DNA of 9,130 bases from Thiohalocapsa sp. (GCF_019695415.1 NZ_JAIFKJ010000551.1:1-9130), one strand, 5' to 3'. Positions 1-6,920 are shown, counted from the stretch's first letter. Numbers and translations are program-made. The notes: generated from the sequence alone by a model not told the origin.

Positions 1-54
1 ATGGTGCACCTGACGCTGTTTCTGGCTTATGTGATGCTCATCTTCGCGCCATGA
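1..54 (+). CDS. possible C-terminal tail of a plus-strand protein (partial)
   Basis: The frame starting at base 1 is open to a TGA at 52-54 and reads 17 residues, mostly hydrophobic (MVHLTLFLAYVMLIFAP). It could be the last membrane segment of a protein that begins left of the window, or chance. The ATG at base 1 coincides with the window edge, so it says nothing about the true start. No family can be assigned. If real, it would be convergent with glgA. Confidence 0.2.
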   Translation: MVHLTLFLAYVMLIFAP

Positions 55-137
55 CGGGCGCCCGGCGCATGACCAAGGGCCTCGCGGCTGCCGCTCACCA
101 CGCTGTCGTCGAAGGTCGAGATCTAGGACGTCCGCAT

Positions 138-1664
138 CTATGCCATCGCCGCTTCGTGGAGCGGCGCGCGGGAGGCGATGGCCTCGGCGTAGAAATCCAC
201 GTAACGGCGGGCGCTCGCCTGCCAGCTCAGGTCCTTGCGCATGCCGGCAAGCATCAGCGCACGCCATTGCTGGGGTTGCTCCCGCTGCATCCGCAGCGCC
301 TTCTCCAGCGCGTACCAAAGGCCGTCGGCGTTGGGATCGTCGAACAGGAAGCCGTTGGCGGTGCCAGCGGCCAGGGCTGCGTCGCTGGCGTCCACAACGG
401 TATCCGCGAGCCCCCCGGTGTTGTGTACGATAGGCACAGTGCCATAGCGTAGGCTGTACATTTGGTTCAGCCCGCAGGGCTCGAAGCGCGAGGGCATCAG
501 GAAGGCGTCAGAGCCCGCCTCGATCAGGTGCGCGCGCGCTTCGTCGTAGCCCACGTGCACACTGACCCGCTCGGGGTGCGCTGCGGCGGCCTCCTGCAGG
601 GCCTGTTCCAATGCCCGGTCGCCGGCGCCTTGCATCACCAGCTGCACACGCCCGGCCGTGACCAGCCGCGGCAGGATGTCGATGATGAGATCCACGCCCT
701 TTTGCTCCACCAGACGACCGACGTGGCCGACCACGAAAGCGTGCTCGTCGCGGGGCAGGCCGAACAGCCTCTGGAGCTCCAGCTTGTTCTCGGCCTTCAG
801 ATGCACGCGCTCTCCCGCGGGCCGCGGGGTCGGGGGTGGGTCGTGGGGGTGTTGCCCTCGTGGGTGGGTGGTGCGGTGCAGGGTGCCGCGGCAGCGCCCG
901 CCCAGTGGGCGGAGGCGGCCGTCCAGCCCACAGCCGAAGCGCTGGGTTCGAACCGCGTCGGCGTACTGGGGGCTGACGGTGTTGACGCGGTCGGAGAAGA
1001 CGATGCCGCCCTTGATGAAGGACATGCGCTGGTGGAACTCGAGACCGCTCAGGCTCCACAGTGACGCCGGCAAGCGCAGCCGATCGAAGGTGGCGCGGTC
1101 GAACAACCCTTGGTAGGCCAAGTTGTGGATGGTGAACACCGTAGCCGGGCGCTCATCATGCTCACGCAGTAGTGCCGCGGCGAGACCTGTCTGCCAGTCA
1201 TTGCTGTGGAGGATGTTAGGGCGCCAGTTGAGGGGCGGTAGACCCATGGCCACATGGGCGACCACACGGCTGAAGAGCAGGAAGCGCTCGGGGTTGTCGC
1301 CCCAGTCGCGGCCGCTGACGTCGGTGTAGGGATTGCCTTCGCGGCAAAAGTAGGCCGGGGCGTCCACCAGATAAACGGGCAAATCACGATCCGGCAGTAG
1401 GCCGCCGTAAAGCTGCACGCTGCCGACGACGCCGGACATGCGCAGCTCCATGAGAGGCTTCAGCTCACGAACCTGCTTCTTGGCGTTCGGGTAGGCGGGC
1501 AGGATCAGGCGAGCGTCGTGGCCCAGCTGGCGCAGCGCCATGGGGAGGCTTGCCGCGACATCACCGAGTCCGCCGGTTTTCACCAGTGGGTGGGCCTCGC
1601 TGCTCGCGATCAGGACGCAATAGCCGCGTGGGTCCAGGTCGGAAAGCATAGGGCTTCGGTCCAT
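138..1664 (-). CDS. glgA: Glycogen synthase (ADP-glucose type), with a degenerate central segment
   Basis: GlgA extends alpha-1,4-glucan chains from ADP-glucose in the cytoplasm (GT5 family, GT-B fold). The 508-residue frame is close to the usual ~480-510. The N-terminal domain carries the ADP-glucose-binding KTGGL (29-33), followed by DWGDNPERF (120-128), HSNDW (153-157) and TIHNLAYQG (178-186). The C-terminal domain carries GRLVEQKG (316-323), PSRFEPCGLNQ (391-401) and TGGLADTV (416-423). All are family hallmarks. Between FGCGLDG (243-249) and KAENK (290-294) the family normally has an NGID...W.P..D stretch. Here it is replaced by a Pro/His/Arg-rich run of nearly the same length, as if by compensating frame errors or dense substitutions (see findings). 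The start is uncertain: ATG at 1664 or at 1649, neither with a good Shine-Dalgarno sequence. It is divergent from zwf, and no other glg gene is visible. Family assignment is sure; integrity is not. Confidence 0.93.
   Translation of the reverse strand: MDRSPMLSDLDPRGYCVLIASSEAHPLVKTGGLGDVAASLPMALRQLGHDARLILPAYPNAKKQVRELKPLMELRMSGVVGSVQLYGGLLPDRDLPVYLVDAPAYFCREGNPYTDVSGRDWGDNPERFLLFSRVVAHVAMGLPPLNWRPNILHSNDWQTGLAAALLREHDERPATVFTIHNLAYQGLFDRATFDRLRLPASLWSLSGLEFHQRMSFIKGGIVFSDRVNTVSPQYADAVRTQRFGCGLDGRLRPLGGRCRGTLHRTTHPRGQHPHDPPPTPRPAGERVHLKAENKLELQRLFGLPRDEHAFVVGHVGRLVEQKGVDLIIDILPRLVTAGRVQLVMQGAGDRALEQALQEAAAAHPERVSVHVGYDEARAHLIEAGSDAFLMPSRFEPCGLNQMYSLRYGTVPIVHNTGGLADTVVDASDAALAAGTANGFLFDDPNADGLWYALEKALRMQREQPQQWRALMLAGMRKDLSWQASARRYVDFYAEAIASRAPLHEAAMA
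798..908 (-). other. segment of glgA without family similarity; C-rich on the coding strand
   Basis: These bases encode glgA residues 253-289. The codons are almost all C/G/A with very few T, giving a peptide of Pro, His, Arg and Thr, while both flanks match the family well. A neighbouring frame reads HWAGAAA just after the GLDGRLR stretch, which resembles the usual RHxAG continuation, so at least one single-base shift is plausible. The lost stretch and the family's stretch differ in length by about one residue, so the original frame is regained. Sequencing or assembly error and true degeneration both fit. Confidence 0.6.
826..849 (+). other. G-quadruplex-type motif inside glgA
   Basis: The plus strand (template strand of glgA) has four G-runs of 4, 5, 3 and 5 separated by loops of 2, 1 and 4 bases. 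Further GGG runs follow at 862-864, 866-868 and 881-883. This satisfies the classic G3+N1-7 pattern. It sits inside the degenerate part of glgA. Folding is not shown by sequence alone. Confidence 0.55.
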
Positions 1665-1909
1665 AGCTGTCGGCGCAGTGGTTGAATTGTTCGCAGGATG
1701 GTGGCGCGCAGGCTAAATACTCGGACGGCATGGTGTCGTCGTCACGACAGCGTCGGCACTGGCAGGCCGTCTGAACCCGCGCTGCCGCGCGCTTTTGCCA
1801 GCTAAGACATGCGGCTTTAAACGGTGTGCCGGAACCCGCGTAGCTGACTGAGCGCTGTCTGGTGTCGGTCAACCGCGCGGGCGGTGGCCAACGGCGACGG
1901 CTAGCTTTT

Positions 1910-1920
1910 GTTCAATGAAC
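1910..1920. promoter_or_regulatory. palindrome GTTCAATGAAC upstream of zwf
   Basis: A perfect 5-1-5 inverted repeat lies 53 bp before the zwf start codon, at a plausible promoter position. It is short enough to be chance, and no regulator is identified. Confidence 0.2.
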
Positions 1921-1961
1921 CTAACACAAAGTACAGACAATGCACGACGCAGTTTTGCGCT

Positions 1962-1967
1962 GAGGAG
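1962..1967 (+). promoter_or_regulatory. ribosome binding site deciding the zwf start
   Basis: GAGGAG stands 6 bases before the ATG at 1974. The upstream in-frame ATG at 1908 has no such site, and the 22 residues it would add do not resemble the family N-terminus. The start at 1974 is therefore preferred. Confidence 0.8.
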
Positions 1968-1973
1968 CCTTTC

Positions 1974-3470
1974 ATGTCTACATCCTGCACGCTGGTGATC
2001 TTTGGTGCCACCGGCAATCTCTCACAAATAAAGCTGTTACCTGCGCTCTACCACCTGGAGCGCGGTGGCCATCTGGGCCCGTCGATGAGGGTCATGGGTT
2101 TCGGGCGCCGCGACTGGTCGGACGAGGACTGGCGCGGTGAGGTGCGGGATACCCTCGGCGAGCAGCTGCGCGAGCGCCTGGAGGGCGAGGTGCTGGAGCG
2201 CCTCCTGGCGCGGCTCTATTTTGTCGAAGGCGATCTCACGGACGACGCCGGCTTCGAACGCCTGGCCCGGCGACTCGCGGCAGAGAGCCAGGGTAGCGAT
2301 GGCGATGCCGGCTTTCCACCCAGCCTGGTGTTCTATCTGGCAGTGGCACCCGCCTTCTACGGCGAGGTCGCGGACCGCCTTGCGACCCAGGGGCTGAACC
2401 ATCCCGAGCACGGCGCGGCAAGGCTGGTGGTGGAGAAGCCTTTCGGCTATGACCTGGAGAGCGCGCAGATCCTGGACGAGCAGCTGCAACGGCACTTTGG
2501 CGAGGAGCAGATCTACCGGATCGACCACTACCTGGGCAAGAGCACGGTGCAGAACGTGCTGGTGTTTCGCTTCGCGAACCTGCTGCTCGAGCCGCTGTGG
2601 AACCGCAACTACATCGATCACGTGCAGATCACCCACGCCGAAGCCAAGGGCATTGGCGGCCGCGCGGGATTCTACGATGGGGTCGGCGCGCTCCGGGACA
2701 TGATTCAGAGCCACCTCTTGCAGATGCTGACGCTGGTGGCAATGGAGCCGCCACCGAGCATGGACGCCGAGGCGCTGCGGGACGAGAAGGTCAAGGTGCT
2801 GCGCTCTATCCGGCCCATCCCGCGGCAGGCGGTGCATGCGCAGGCCTTCCGGGCGCAGTATCGGGCGGGTGAGAGCAACGGGGCCAGAGTGCCTGGGTAC
2901 CTGGAGGAGGAGGGTGTGGACTCGCGTAGCAGCACGGAGACCTACGCCGCGCTCAAGCTCTACATCGACAACTGGCGCTGGCGGGGCGTGCCCTTTTACC
3001 TGCGCACGGGCAAGCGGCTCGGCGCGTCGCACTCGCTCATCGCGATCCGGTTCCGCCATCCGCCACAACAGCTCTTCAGTGACACGCCCATCGAACAGCT
3101 GAAGCCCAACTGGCTGCTGCTGAACATACAGCCCAACGAGTGCATGCGCTTCGAGCTGCTGGTGAAGCAGCCGGGCCTCACCATGCGCACCCAGACCGAG
3201 CGCCTGGATGCCAGCACGTGCTCCATCGGTCGCGATCAGATCGATGCCTACGAGGCGCTGATCCTGGATGTGCTGTCAGGGGATCATTCCCTGTTCCTGC
3301 GCTCCGACGAGGTGGAGCACGCTTGGCGGGTTGTGGACCCGGTGCTCAAGCTCTGGGCTACCGAGCGCGACTACATCCATACCTACGAGGCCGGCAGCTG
3401 GGGCCCCACCGAGGCCAACCGGCTGTTCGACAAGGAGGATCAGGACTGGCGCAACGGGCTGGATCAGTGA
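1974..3470 (+). CDS. zwf: Glucose-6-phosphate 1-dehydrogenase
   Basis: Zwf oxidises glucose-6-phosphate to 6-phosphogluconolactone with NADP+ (or NAD+), the first step of the oxidative pentose phosphate and Entner-Doudoroff routes, in the cytoplasm. From the ATG at 1974 it is 498 residues, typical for the family. The N-terminal dinucleotide-binding loop is GATGNL (11-16). The active-site signature RIDHYLGK is at 182-189, with the substrate-binding His185 and Lys189. Further on are IDHVQIT, the GYxEEEGVDSRSSTET-like region, DNWRWRGVPFYLRTGKRL and the C-terminal YEAGSWGP, all family hallmarks. Small departures from common sequences are N for D in the GxxGDL loop, I for R before KLLPAL, and S for E after YLGK. 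It stands alone here: no pgl or edd follows, and the next gene converges from the other strand. A good ribosome binding site precedes it. Confidence 0.97.
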   Translation: MSTSCTLVIFGATGNLSQIKLLPALYHLERGGHLGPSMRVMGFGRRDWSDEDWRGEVRDTLGEQLRERLEGEVLERLLARLYFVEGDLTDDAGFERLARRLAAESQGSDGDAGFPPSLVFYLAVAPAFYGEVADRLATQGLNHPEHGAARLVVEKPFGYDLESAQILDEQLQRHFGEEQIYRIDHYLGKSTVQNVLVFRFANLLLEPLWNRNYIDHVQITHAEAKGIGGRAGFYDGVGALRDMIQSHLLQMLTLVAMEPPPSMDAEALRDEKVKVLRSIRPIPRQAVHAQAFRAQYRAGESNGARVPGYLEEEGVDSRSSTETYAALKLYIDNWRWRGVPFYLRTGKRLGASHSLIAIRFRHPPQQLFSDTPIEQLKPNWLLLNIQPNECMRFELLVKQPGLTMRTQTERLDASTCSIGRDQIDAYEALILDVLSGDHSLFLRSDEVEHAWRVVDPVLKLWATERDYIHTYEAGSWGPTEANRLFDKEDQDWRNGLDQ

Positions 3471-3497
3471 TGCGCCGCGCCAGGTACGCGGAGTTGG

Positions 3498-3521
3498 AGC
3501 GCCGGCGTGGAAGCCGGCGTT
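3498..3521. repeat. REP-like hairpin between convergent zwf and nemA
   Basis: AGCGCCGGC / GCCGGCGTT pair as a 9-bp stem (7 perfect, one G.T) around the loop GTGGAA. The GGAGCG lead-in and GCC-rich stem resemble the repetitive extragenic palindromes of pseudomonads and other gammaproteobacteria. There is no T-run, so it is not a classic terminator, but it could act as a barrier between the two convergent transcripts. The zwf stop is at 3470 and the nemA stop at 3536, so the whole spacer is only 65 bp. Confidence 0.55.
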
Positions 3522-3535
3522 CGCAGTGAGGCGTG

Positions 3536-4654
3536 TCAGCCGCGTAGGGTGGGGTAGTCCGTGTAGCCTTGGGCACCGCCGCCGTAGAAGGTGGCGGGGT
3601 CGGGCTCGTTGTAGGGGCCGCCTTGCCGGATGCGCTCAGGCAAGTCCGGATTGGCGAGGAAGAGCCGGCCGAAGGCGATGCAGTCGCCGTCGCCGTTCTG
3701 GATTGCCCGGCGGGCGCGCTCCGGCGTGTAGGCGCCGTTGAGCATTACCACGCCGTCGAATCGCGACCGTGTGAAGGGCAGGATCTGCTCCATCTTGGGC
3801 TCAGCCCCGCGCATGACGTCGGTGTCGGCCACGTGCAGATAGGCGATGCCGCGCTTGCCCAAGTGCTCAGAGACGTAGCCGAAGGTCTCGCCTGGGTCGG
3901 CGTCATCGATGCCGTTCAGCTTGAAGAGTGGCGAGATGCGAACGCCGACGCGCCCGGCGGGTATCTCGCCCAGCACCGCGTCCATCACCTCGAACAGCAT
4001 GCGCGCTCGATTCTGCAAGCTGCCGCCGTATTCGTCCGTGCGCTGGTTGGTGTTGCTGGCAAGGAACTGATGCAGCAGATAGCCGTTGGCGCTGTGCACC
4101 TCCACGCCGTCGAAGCCTGCGGCGATGGCATTACGCGTGGCTATCACGTATTCCTGAATAGTGGCGTCGATGTCGGCCTTGGTCATGGCCTTGGGCGGCG
4201 AGACCGGCCTGAGCCCGGCTTTGCCCTCGTCATCCACGTAGAACACCTGACAGGCATCGCAGTGCACGGCAGACGGCGCCATGGGCGGGATGCCGGGGTG
4301 CAGCGCCTCGTGAGACATACGCCCGCAGTGCCAGAGCTGTAGCACCATCTGCCCGCCGGCTGCGTGCACCGCCTCAGTCACGAGCCGCCAGCCGGCTACC
4401 TGCTCCTTGGTGAAGATGCCGGGGGTGAGCGCATAGCCCATGGCCACCTGGGAGATGTTTGTCGCCTCCGAGACGATGAGCCCGGCCCCCGCGCGCTGAG
4501 CGTAATACTCGGCGTTCATGGGGCCCGGGACGTTGCCCGGCTGCTGCGCCCGCGAGCGGGTCAGGGGCCCTAGGACGATACGGTTGGACAGGCGCAGCTC
4601 GCCCGCTTGAAGCGGCGTAAAGAGCGGATCATCGGTGGCTTGTGTAGCGCTCAT
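3536..4654 (-). CDS. nemA: Old Yellow Enzyme family NADPH:flavin ene-reductase (NemA-like)
   Basis: This is an FMN-binding TIM-barrel ene-reductase that uses NAD(P)H to reduce activated C=C bonds (N-ethylmaleimide, enones) or nitro compounds in the cytoplasm. The 372 residues match the ~365 of NemA and PETN reductase. Visible family features are GPLTRSRA with the flavin-contacting Thr32, the QLWHCGR stretch (106-112), HSANGYLLHQF with substrate-binding His187 and Asn190 and the proton-donor Tyr192, then NQRTDEYGGSLQNR, and near the C-terminus FGRLFLANPDLPERI. The His/Asn pair is the OYE1 form; PETN reductase has His/His. The start has AGGGAG (4663-4668) 8 bases upstream. No nemR neighbour is present, but a palindrome lies just upstream (4768-4784). 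The physiological substrate cannot be told; xenB-like or oxophytodienoate-type names would be equally fair. Confidence 0.93.
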   Translation of the reverse strand: MSATQATDDPLFTPLQAGELRLSNRIVLGPLTRSRAQQPGNVPGPMNAEYYAQRAGAGLIVSEATNISQVAMGYALTPGIFTKEQVAGWRLVTEAVHAAGGQMVLQLWHCGRMSHEALHPGIPPMAPSAVHCDACQVFYVDDEGKAGLRPVSPPKAMTKADIDATIQEYVIATRNAIAAGFDGVEVHSANGYLLHQFLASNTNQRTDEYGGSLQNRARMLFEVMDAVLGEIPAGRVGVRISPLFKLNGIDDADPGETFGYVSEHLGKRGIAYLHVADTDVMRGAEPKMEQILPFTRSRFDGVVMLNGAYTPERARRAIQNGDGDCIAFGRLFLANPDLPERIRQGGPYNEPDPATFYGGGAQGYTDYPTLRG

Positions 4655-4767
4655 GGTCGTGACTCCCTAAGACTGGTCGGATCTCGATAACGCAAACATC
4701 CATGATCGCAGATCCCCCGTTGCGGCGGCGTCACAACAGCATTGTCCGTCCGGTGTTGCTTAATTAC

Positions 4768-4784
4768 ATACACTGTCACCGTAT
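4768..4784. promoter_or_regulatory. candidate operator upstream of nemA
   Basis: The 17-bp sequence ATACACTGTCACCGTAT has the symmetric form ATACnnTGnCAnnGTAT. It lies within the AT-rich spacer about 115 bp before the nemA start. A second inverted repeat, CTTAAT/ATTAAG (4759-4764 and 4783-4788), overlaps it with a slightly different centre. Dyads of this size are typical sites for TetR-family or similar dimeric repressors, which often control ene-reductases. Which regulator binds, and whether the spacer holds the nemA promoter, is inference. Confidence 0.4.
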
Positions 4785-4793
4785 TAAGTTGAC

Positions 4794-4822
4794 AAAAATC
4801 TCGCCGTCGATCTTGGGGACGG
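4794..4822 (-). terminator. possible weak terminator after hoxW
   Basis: Just past the hoxW stop (4832) the minus strand can form a 5-bp stem CCGTC/GACGG with a 9-base loop, followed after CGAGA by five T. The stem is short and the T-run is offset, so this is only a candidate end for the hox transcript. Confidence 0.3.
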
Positions 4823-4831
4823 TATACTCAA

Positions 4832-5329
4832 TTAAGACGTTGGACGCTGGTGCGTCCGCGTCGTGTTCTCAGCTGCCAGCGCGCAGATGGTCCGCACGGC
4901 CGCCATCGCTGCTGGGAGAGCTGCGTGCACAGCGGGGCTCAGGTCGAAGTGGCCGTAGTCCCAGGCGGCACCGCCTACGGAGACGAGCCAGGCCTCCGGT
5001 GCCCTGCCGTAGAGCCCCTCGCACCAAGCGAGCAACTCCCGCGGATCGTGGAAATGGGCCATGGTGGAGAGCGCGGTGGGGTCCGGCCGGAGGGGTAGGG
5101 TGCGTACCTCTCCGGCTGCCGTATCGGCGGCGGCGTCGATGAAGATCACACGCGTTGCCTGCTCGAGGTCGGCCACGATCTCCGCGGTGAGGATGTGGCG
5201 GGCTTGGACTTCGGTGTGGTCGGGCCAGTCGCCTTGGGCGGCTTGCTCGGCGATGCGATCCGCGAGCAACGGTCCCACGGCATCATCGCCGCGGATGGGG
5301 CTGCCGTAGCCGATGATGAGGGTGTGCAT
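4832..5329 (-). CDS. hoxW: Hydrogenase maturation endopeptidase (HoxW, peptidase family M52)
   Basis: HoxW cuts the C-terminal peptide from the nickel-loaded HoxH precursor, which lets the large subunit fold and join HoxY. The 165-residue protein opens with the family signature GYGSPIRGDDAVG (7-19). Asp16 fits the first nickel-sensing ligand, Asp65 in the VIFIDAA strand the second, and His92 or His94 in the AHFHDPRELL stretch the third. Length and layout match HybD/HyaD/HoxW peptidases. It is the last gene of the hox operon, after hoxH, whose encoded C-terminal tail is its expected substrate. No good Shine-Dalgarno sequence precedes its ATG. The 160-bp spacer upstream holds a large palindrome, so its translation may not be coupled to hoxH. 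The peptidase family is sure; the name hoxW rests on the operon. Confidence 0.93.
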   Translation of the reverse strand: MHTLIIGYGSPIRGDDAVGPLLADRIAEQAAQGDWPDHTEVQARHILTAEIVADLEQATRVIFIDAAADTAAGEVRTLPLRPDPTALSTMAHFHDPRELLAWCEGLYGRAPEAWLVSVGGAAWDYGHFDLSPAVHAALPAAMAAVRTICALAAENTTRTHQRPTS

Positions 5330-5405
5330 CGGGCGGGGCTAAGTGCTGACGCCGCCGAGCTCAGCTTCTTGAGGGTGCTGGCCGAGCGTAGGCGGGGGTG
5401 GCGGA

Positions 5406-5468
5406 GTGCGGAGTTCGCGGTGCGAAGTGCGGGAGTCGACTCCGCACTGCGCACTACGCACCGCGCAC
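5406..5468. repeat. palindrome of nine 7-bp units in the hoxH-hoxW spacer
   Basis: Read on the plus strand in steps of seven: GTGCGGA, GTTCGCG, GTGCGAA, GTGCGGG, AGTCGAC, TCCGCAC, TGCGCAC, TACGCAC, CGCGCAC. Four GTGCGnn-type units face four nnCGCAC units around a self-complementary centre. The arms at 5416-5431 and 5450-5465 pair at 15 of 16 positions, and the centre contains the perfect 12-bp palindrome GGAGTCGACTCC (5432-5443). The whole could fold into a long hairpin in DNA or RNA. It encodes no recognisable protein. It is intergenic, between the hoxH stop (5490) and the hoxW start (5329). Confidence 0.85.
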
Positions 5469-5489
5469 TTCCCATCTGCGCTGATGGCT

Positions 5490-6920
5490 TCAATCACGAC
5501 TGATGCGCCGCACCACCTCGCCGTCGGCGTTGTGGATATCGATCACCATCGGCATCTGCCCGAAGGCATGGGACGCGCAGGACAAGCAGGGGTCGTAGCA
5601 GCGGATCACGGCTTCGACGCGGTTCAGCATGCCCTCTTTCACGTCGGTGCCGTCCACGTAGGCGTCGGCGACTTCCTTGATGCTGCGGTTCATGGCCAGG
5701 TTGTTGTGGCCGGTGGCGATGATGAGGTCGACCCAGGTGATGAGCCCTTCGTCGTCGATCTTGTAGTGGTGCATCAGGGTGCCGCGGGGGGCCTCCGATA
5801 CCCCAAGGCCCTCGCTGCGGTTGCCGCGGGCACGGGCGCGCACGCGGGTATCCAGAATATTCGGGTCCTTCAGCAGTCGCTGCATGCTCTCGATGGCGAA
5901 GATGATCTCTACCAACCGGGCGTAGTGGTAATGGAAGCTGGAGGTGATGGGGCCGGCGTCGTCCTGCAGGGTACGGAACTCGGCGAGCGCGACATCGGCG
6001 AAGGGGGTGCCGCAGGCATCGGCGTTGTTCAGACGGGCGAGGGGGCCGACGCGGTAGATGCCCTTGGGATAGCCGAGCGGCTTGTAATAGGGGAACTTCA
6101 TGTAACTGAAGTCCTCCACTGCCTCGCCGATGATCCGCGGGTAGTCGCGCGGTGGCACCTTGTCCTCGACGATCCGTCCGGAGGCGTCCTTGAGCCGCAG
6201 GAAGCCGTCGTAGTGCTCGAGGTGGCCCTGCGGCGAGACGAGGCTCAGGAACATGGTCTTCATGGTGCCGAAGTGGCTGGCCTCGTCCTTGAACTTCGGC
6301 ACCAGGGTCTTGAAGAAGGCGTACGTGTCCTTCGCGATCTCCAGTGCCTCCGGCAGCATCGCAAGCATGCTGTCGCGCTTCTCCACCGTCAGCGCCTCGT
6401 TGACGCCCCCGGGCACGACCCAGGTGGGATGGATCTTCTTGCCGCCCAGGGTCTCGATGATGGTCTGTCCCACCTGCCGGAGGCGAATGCCGTTCTTGGC
6501 GAGCTGCGGTTCAGTGCGCATGACGCCGAAGATGTTCCGATCCTTGGGGTCAGAGTCCCAGCCCAGCAGTAGATCTGGTGACGACAGGTGAAAGAAGCTC
6601 AGGGCATGGCTTTGGAGCAGCTGCGCCAGGTTCATGACTCGCCGCAGCTTTTCCGCGGTCGGTGGGATGGTCACCGCGAGCAGGTCGTCGCAGGCCTTGT
6701 TGGAGGCCAGTAGGTGGCTCACGGGGCAGATGCCGCAGGTGCGGGCTGTGAGCGCGGGCATCTCGCGGTAGGGGCGGCCCTCGCAGAATTTCTCGAAGCC
6801 GCGGAACTGGGTCAGATGGAACTTGGCATCTTCCACCTCGCCGGTGTCGGCGAGCTGCAGCGTGATGCGGGCATGCCCTTCGATGCGGGTGACCGGTTCG
6901 ATGCTGATGGTGCGGCTCAT
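5490..6920 (-). CDS. hoxH: NAD-reducing [NiFe] hydrogenase large subunit HoxH (precursor)
   Basis: HoxH holds the NiFe(CN)2CO centre that splits or makes H2 in a soluble bidirectional (group 3d) hydrogenase. The 476-residue protein starts with EPVTRIEGH (8-16). The first nickel-binding motif is RTCGICPVSH (60-69, Cys62 and Cys65). The last is DPCLSCASH (443-451, Cys445 and Cys448). Cutting after His451 would release a 25-residue tail (452-476), and its presence marks this as a precursor needing an M52 peptidase, supplied by hoxW next door. The body, including QTIIETLGGKKIHP and RARGNRSEGLGVSEAPRGTLMHHY, is as in cyanobacterial and Thiocapsa HoxH. The ATG at 6920 lacks a strong Shine-Dalgarno sequence. 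Unlike the usual tight hoxY-hoxH spacing, 362 bp precede it. Confidence 0.97.
   Translation of the reverse strand: MSRTISIEPVTRIEGHARITLQLADTGEVEDAKFHLTQFRGFEKFCEGRPYREMPALTARTCGICPVSHLLASNKACDDLLAVTIPPTAEKLRRVMNLAQLLQSHALSFFHLSSPDLLLGWDSDPKDRNIFGVMRTEPQLAKNGIRLRQVGQTIIETLGGKKIHPTWVVPGGVNEALTVEKRDSMLAMLPEALEIAKDTYAFFKTLVPKFKDEASHFGTMKTMFLSLVSPQGHLEHYDGFLRLKDASGRIVEDKVPPRDYPRIIGEAVEDFSYMKFPYYKPLGYPKGIYRVGPLARLNNADACGTPFADVALAEFRTLQDDAGPITSSFHYHYARLVEIIFAIESMQRLLKDPNILDTRVRARARGNRSEGLGVSEAPRGTLMHHYKIDDEGLITWVDLIIATGHNNLAMNRSIKEVADAYVDGTDVKEGMLNRVEAVIRCYDPCLSCASHAFGQMPMVIDIHNADGEVVRRISRD

Larger units (their letters stand above)
1665..1973. promoter_or_regulatory. divergent glgA/zwf intergenic region
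   Basis: This 309-bp spacer separates the divergent glgA and zwf starts and must hold both promoters. I see no convincing -35/-10 pair on either strand. A short ORF reading through it on the minus strand (to 1872) overlaps glgA in another frame and has no recognisable content. The part nearest zwf (about 1901-1950) is more AT-rich than the rest and holds a perfect 11-bp palindrome at 1910-1920. A HexR-type operator, known at zwf in some gammaproteobacteria, was not found. Confidence 0.4.

Noticed and set aside
1..14. The first 14 bases, ATGGTGCACCTGAC, equal the start of the human beta-globin coding sequence
   Set aside because: The match ends there, the frame stops at 52-54, and everything around is bacterial. 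Chance is enough.
1561..1872. 103-codon minus-strand ORF overlapping the glgA start
   Set aside because: It overlaps glgA in another frame, has an unstructured Arg/Pro/Ser-rich content and resembles no family.
1908..1973. Upstream start for zwf
   Set aside because: It adds 22 residues without family similarity and lacks a ribosome binding site. The ATG at 1974 has GAGGAG at proper spacing.
2037..3068. Long minus-strand ORF opposite zwf (343 codons)
   Set aside because: It is a GC-driven antisense shadow; the plus strand carries all the zwf motifs.
4789..4828. TTGACA (4789-4794) and TATACT (4823-4828) as a sigma-70 promoter
   Set aside because: The spacing is 28 bp instead of about 17, and no plus-strand gene follows.
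5406..5468. The heptad element as a CRISPR fragment
   Set aside because: Units of 7 bp without spacers, in mirrored orientation, do not fit a CRISPR array, and no cas gene is present.
5406..6572. Long plus-strand ORF opposite hoxH (388 codons)
   Set aside because: It is an antisense shadow of hoxH, rich in Val/Gly/His/Ala with no motif, and it begins in the heptad palindrome.
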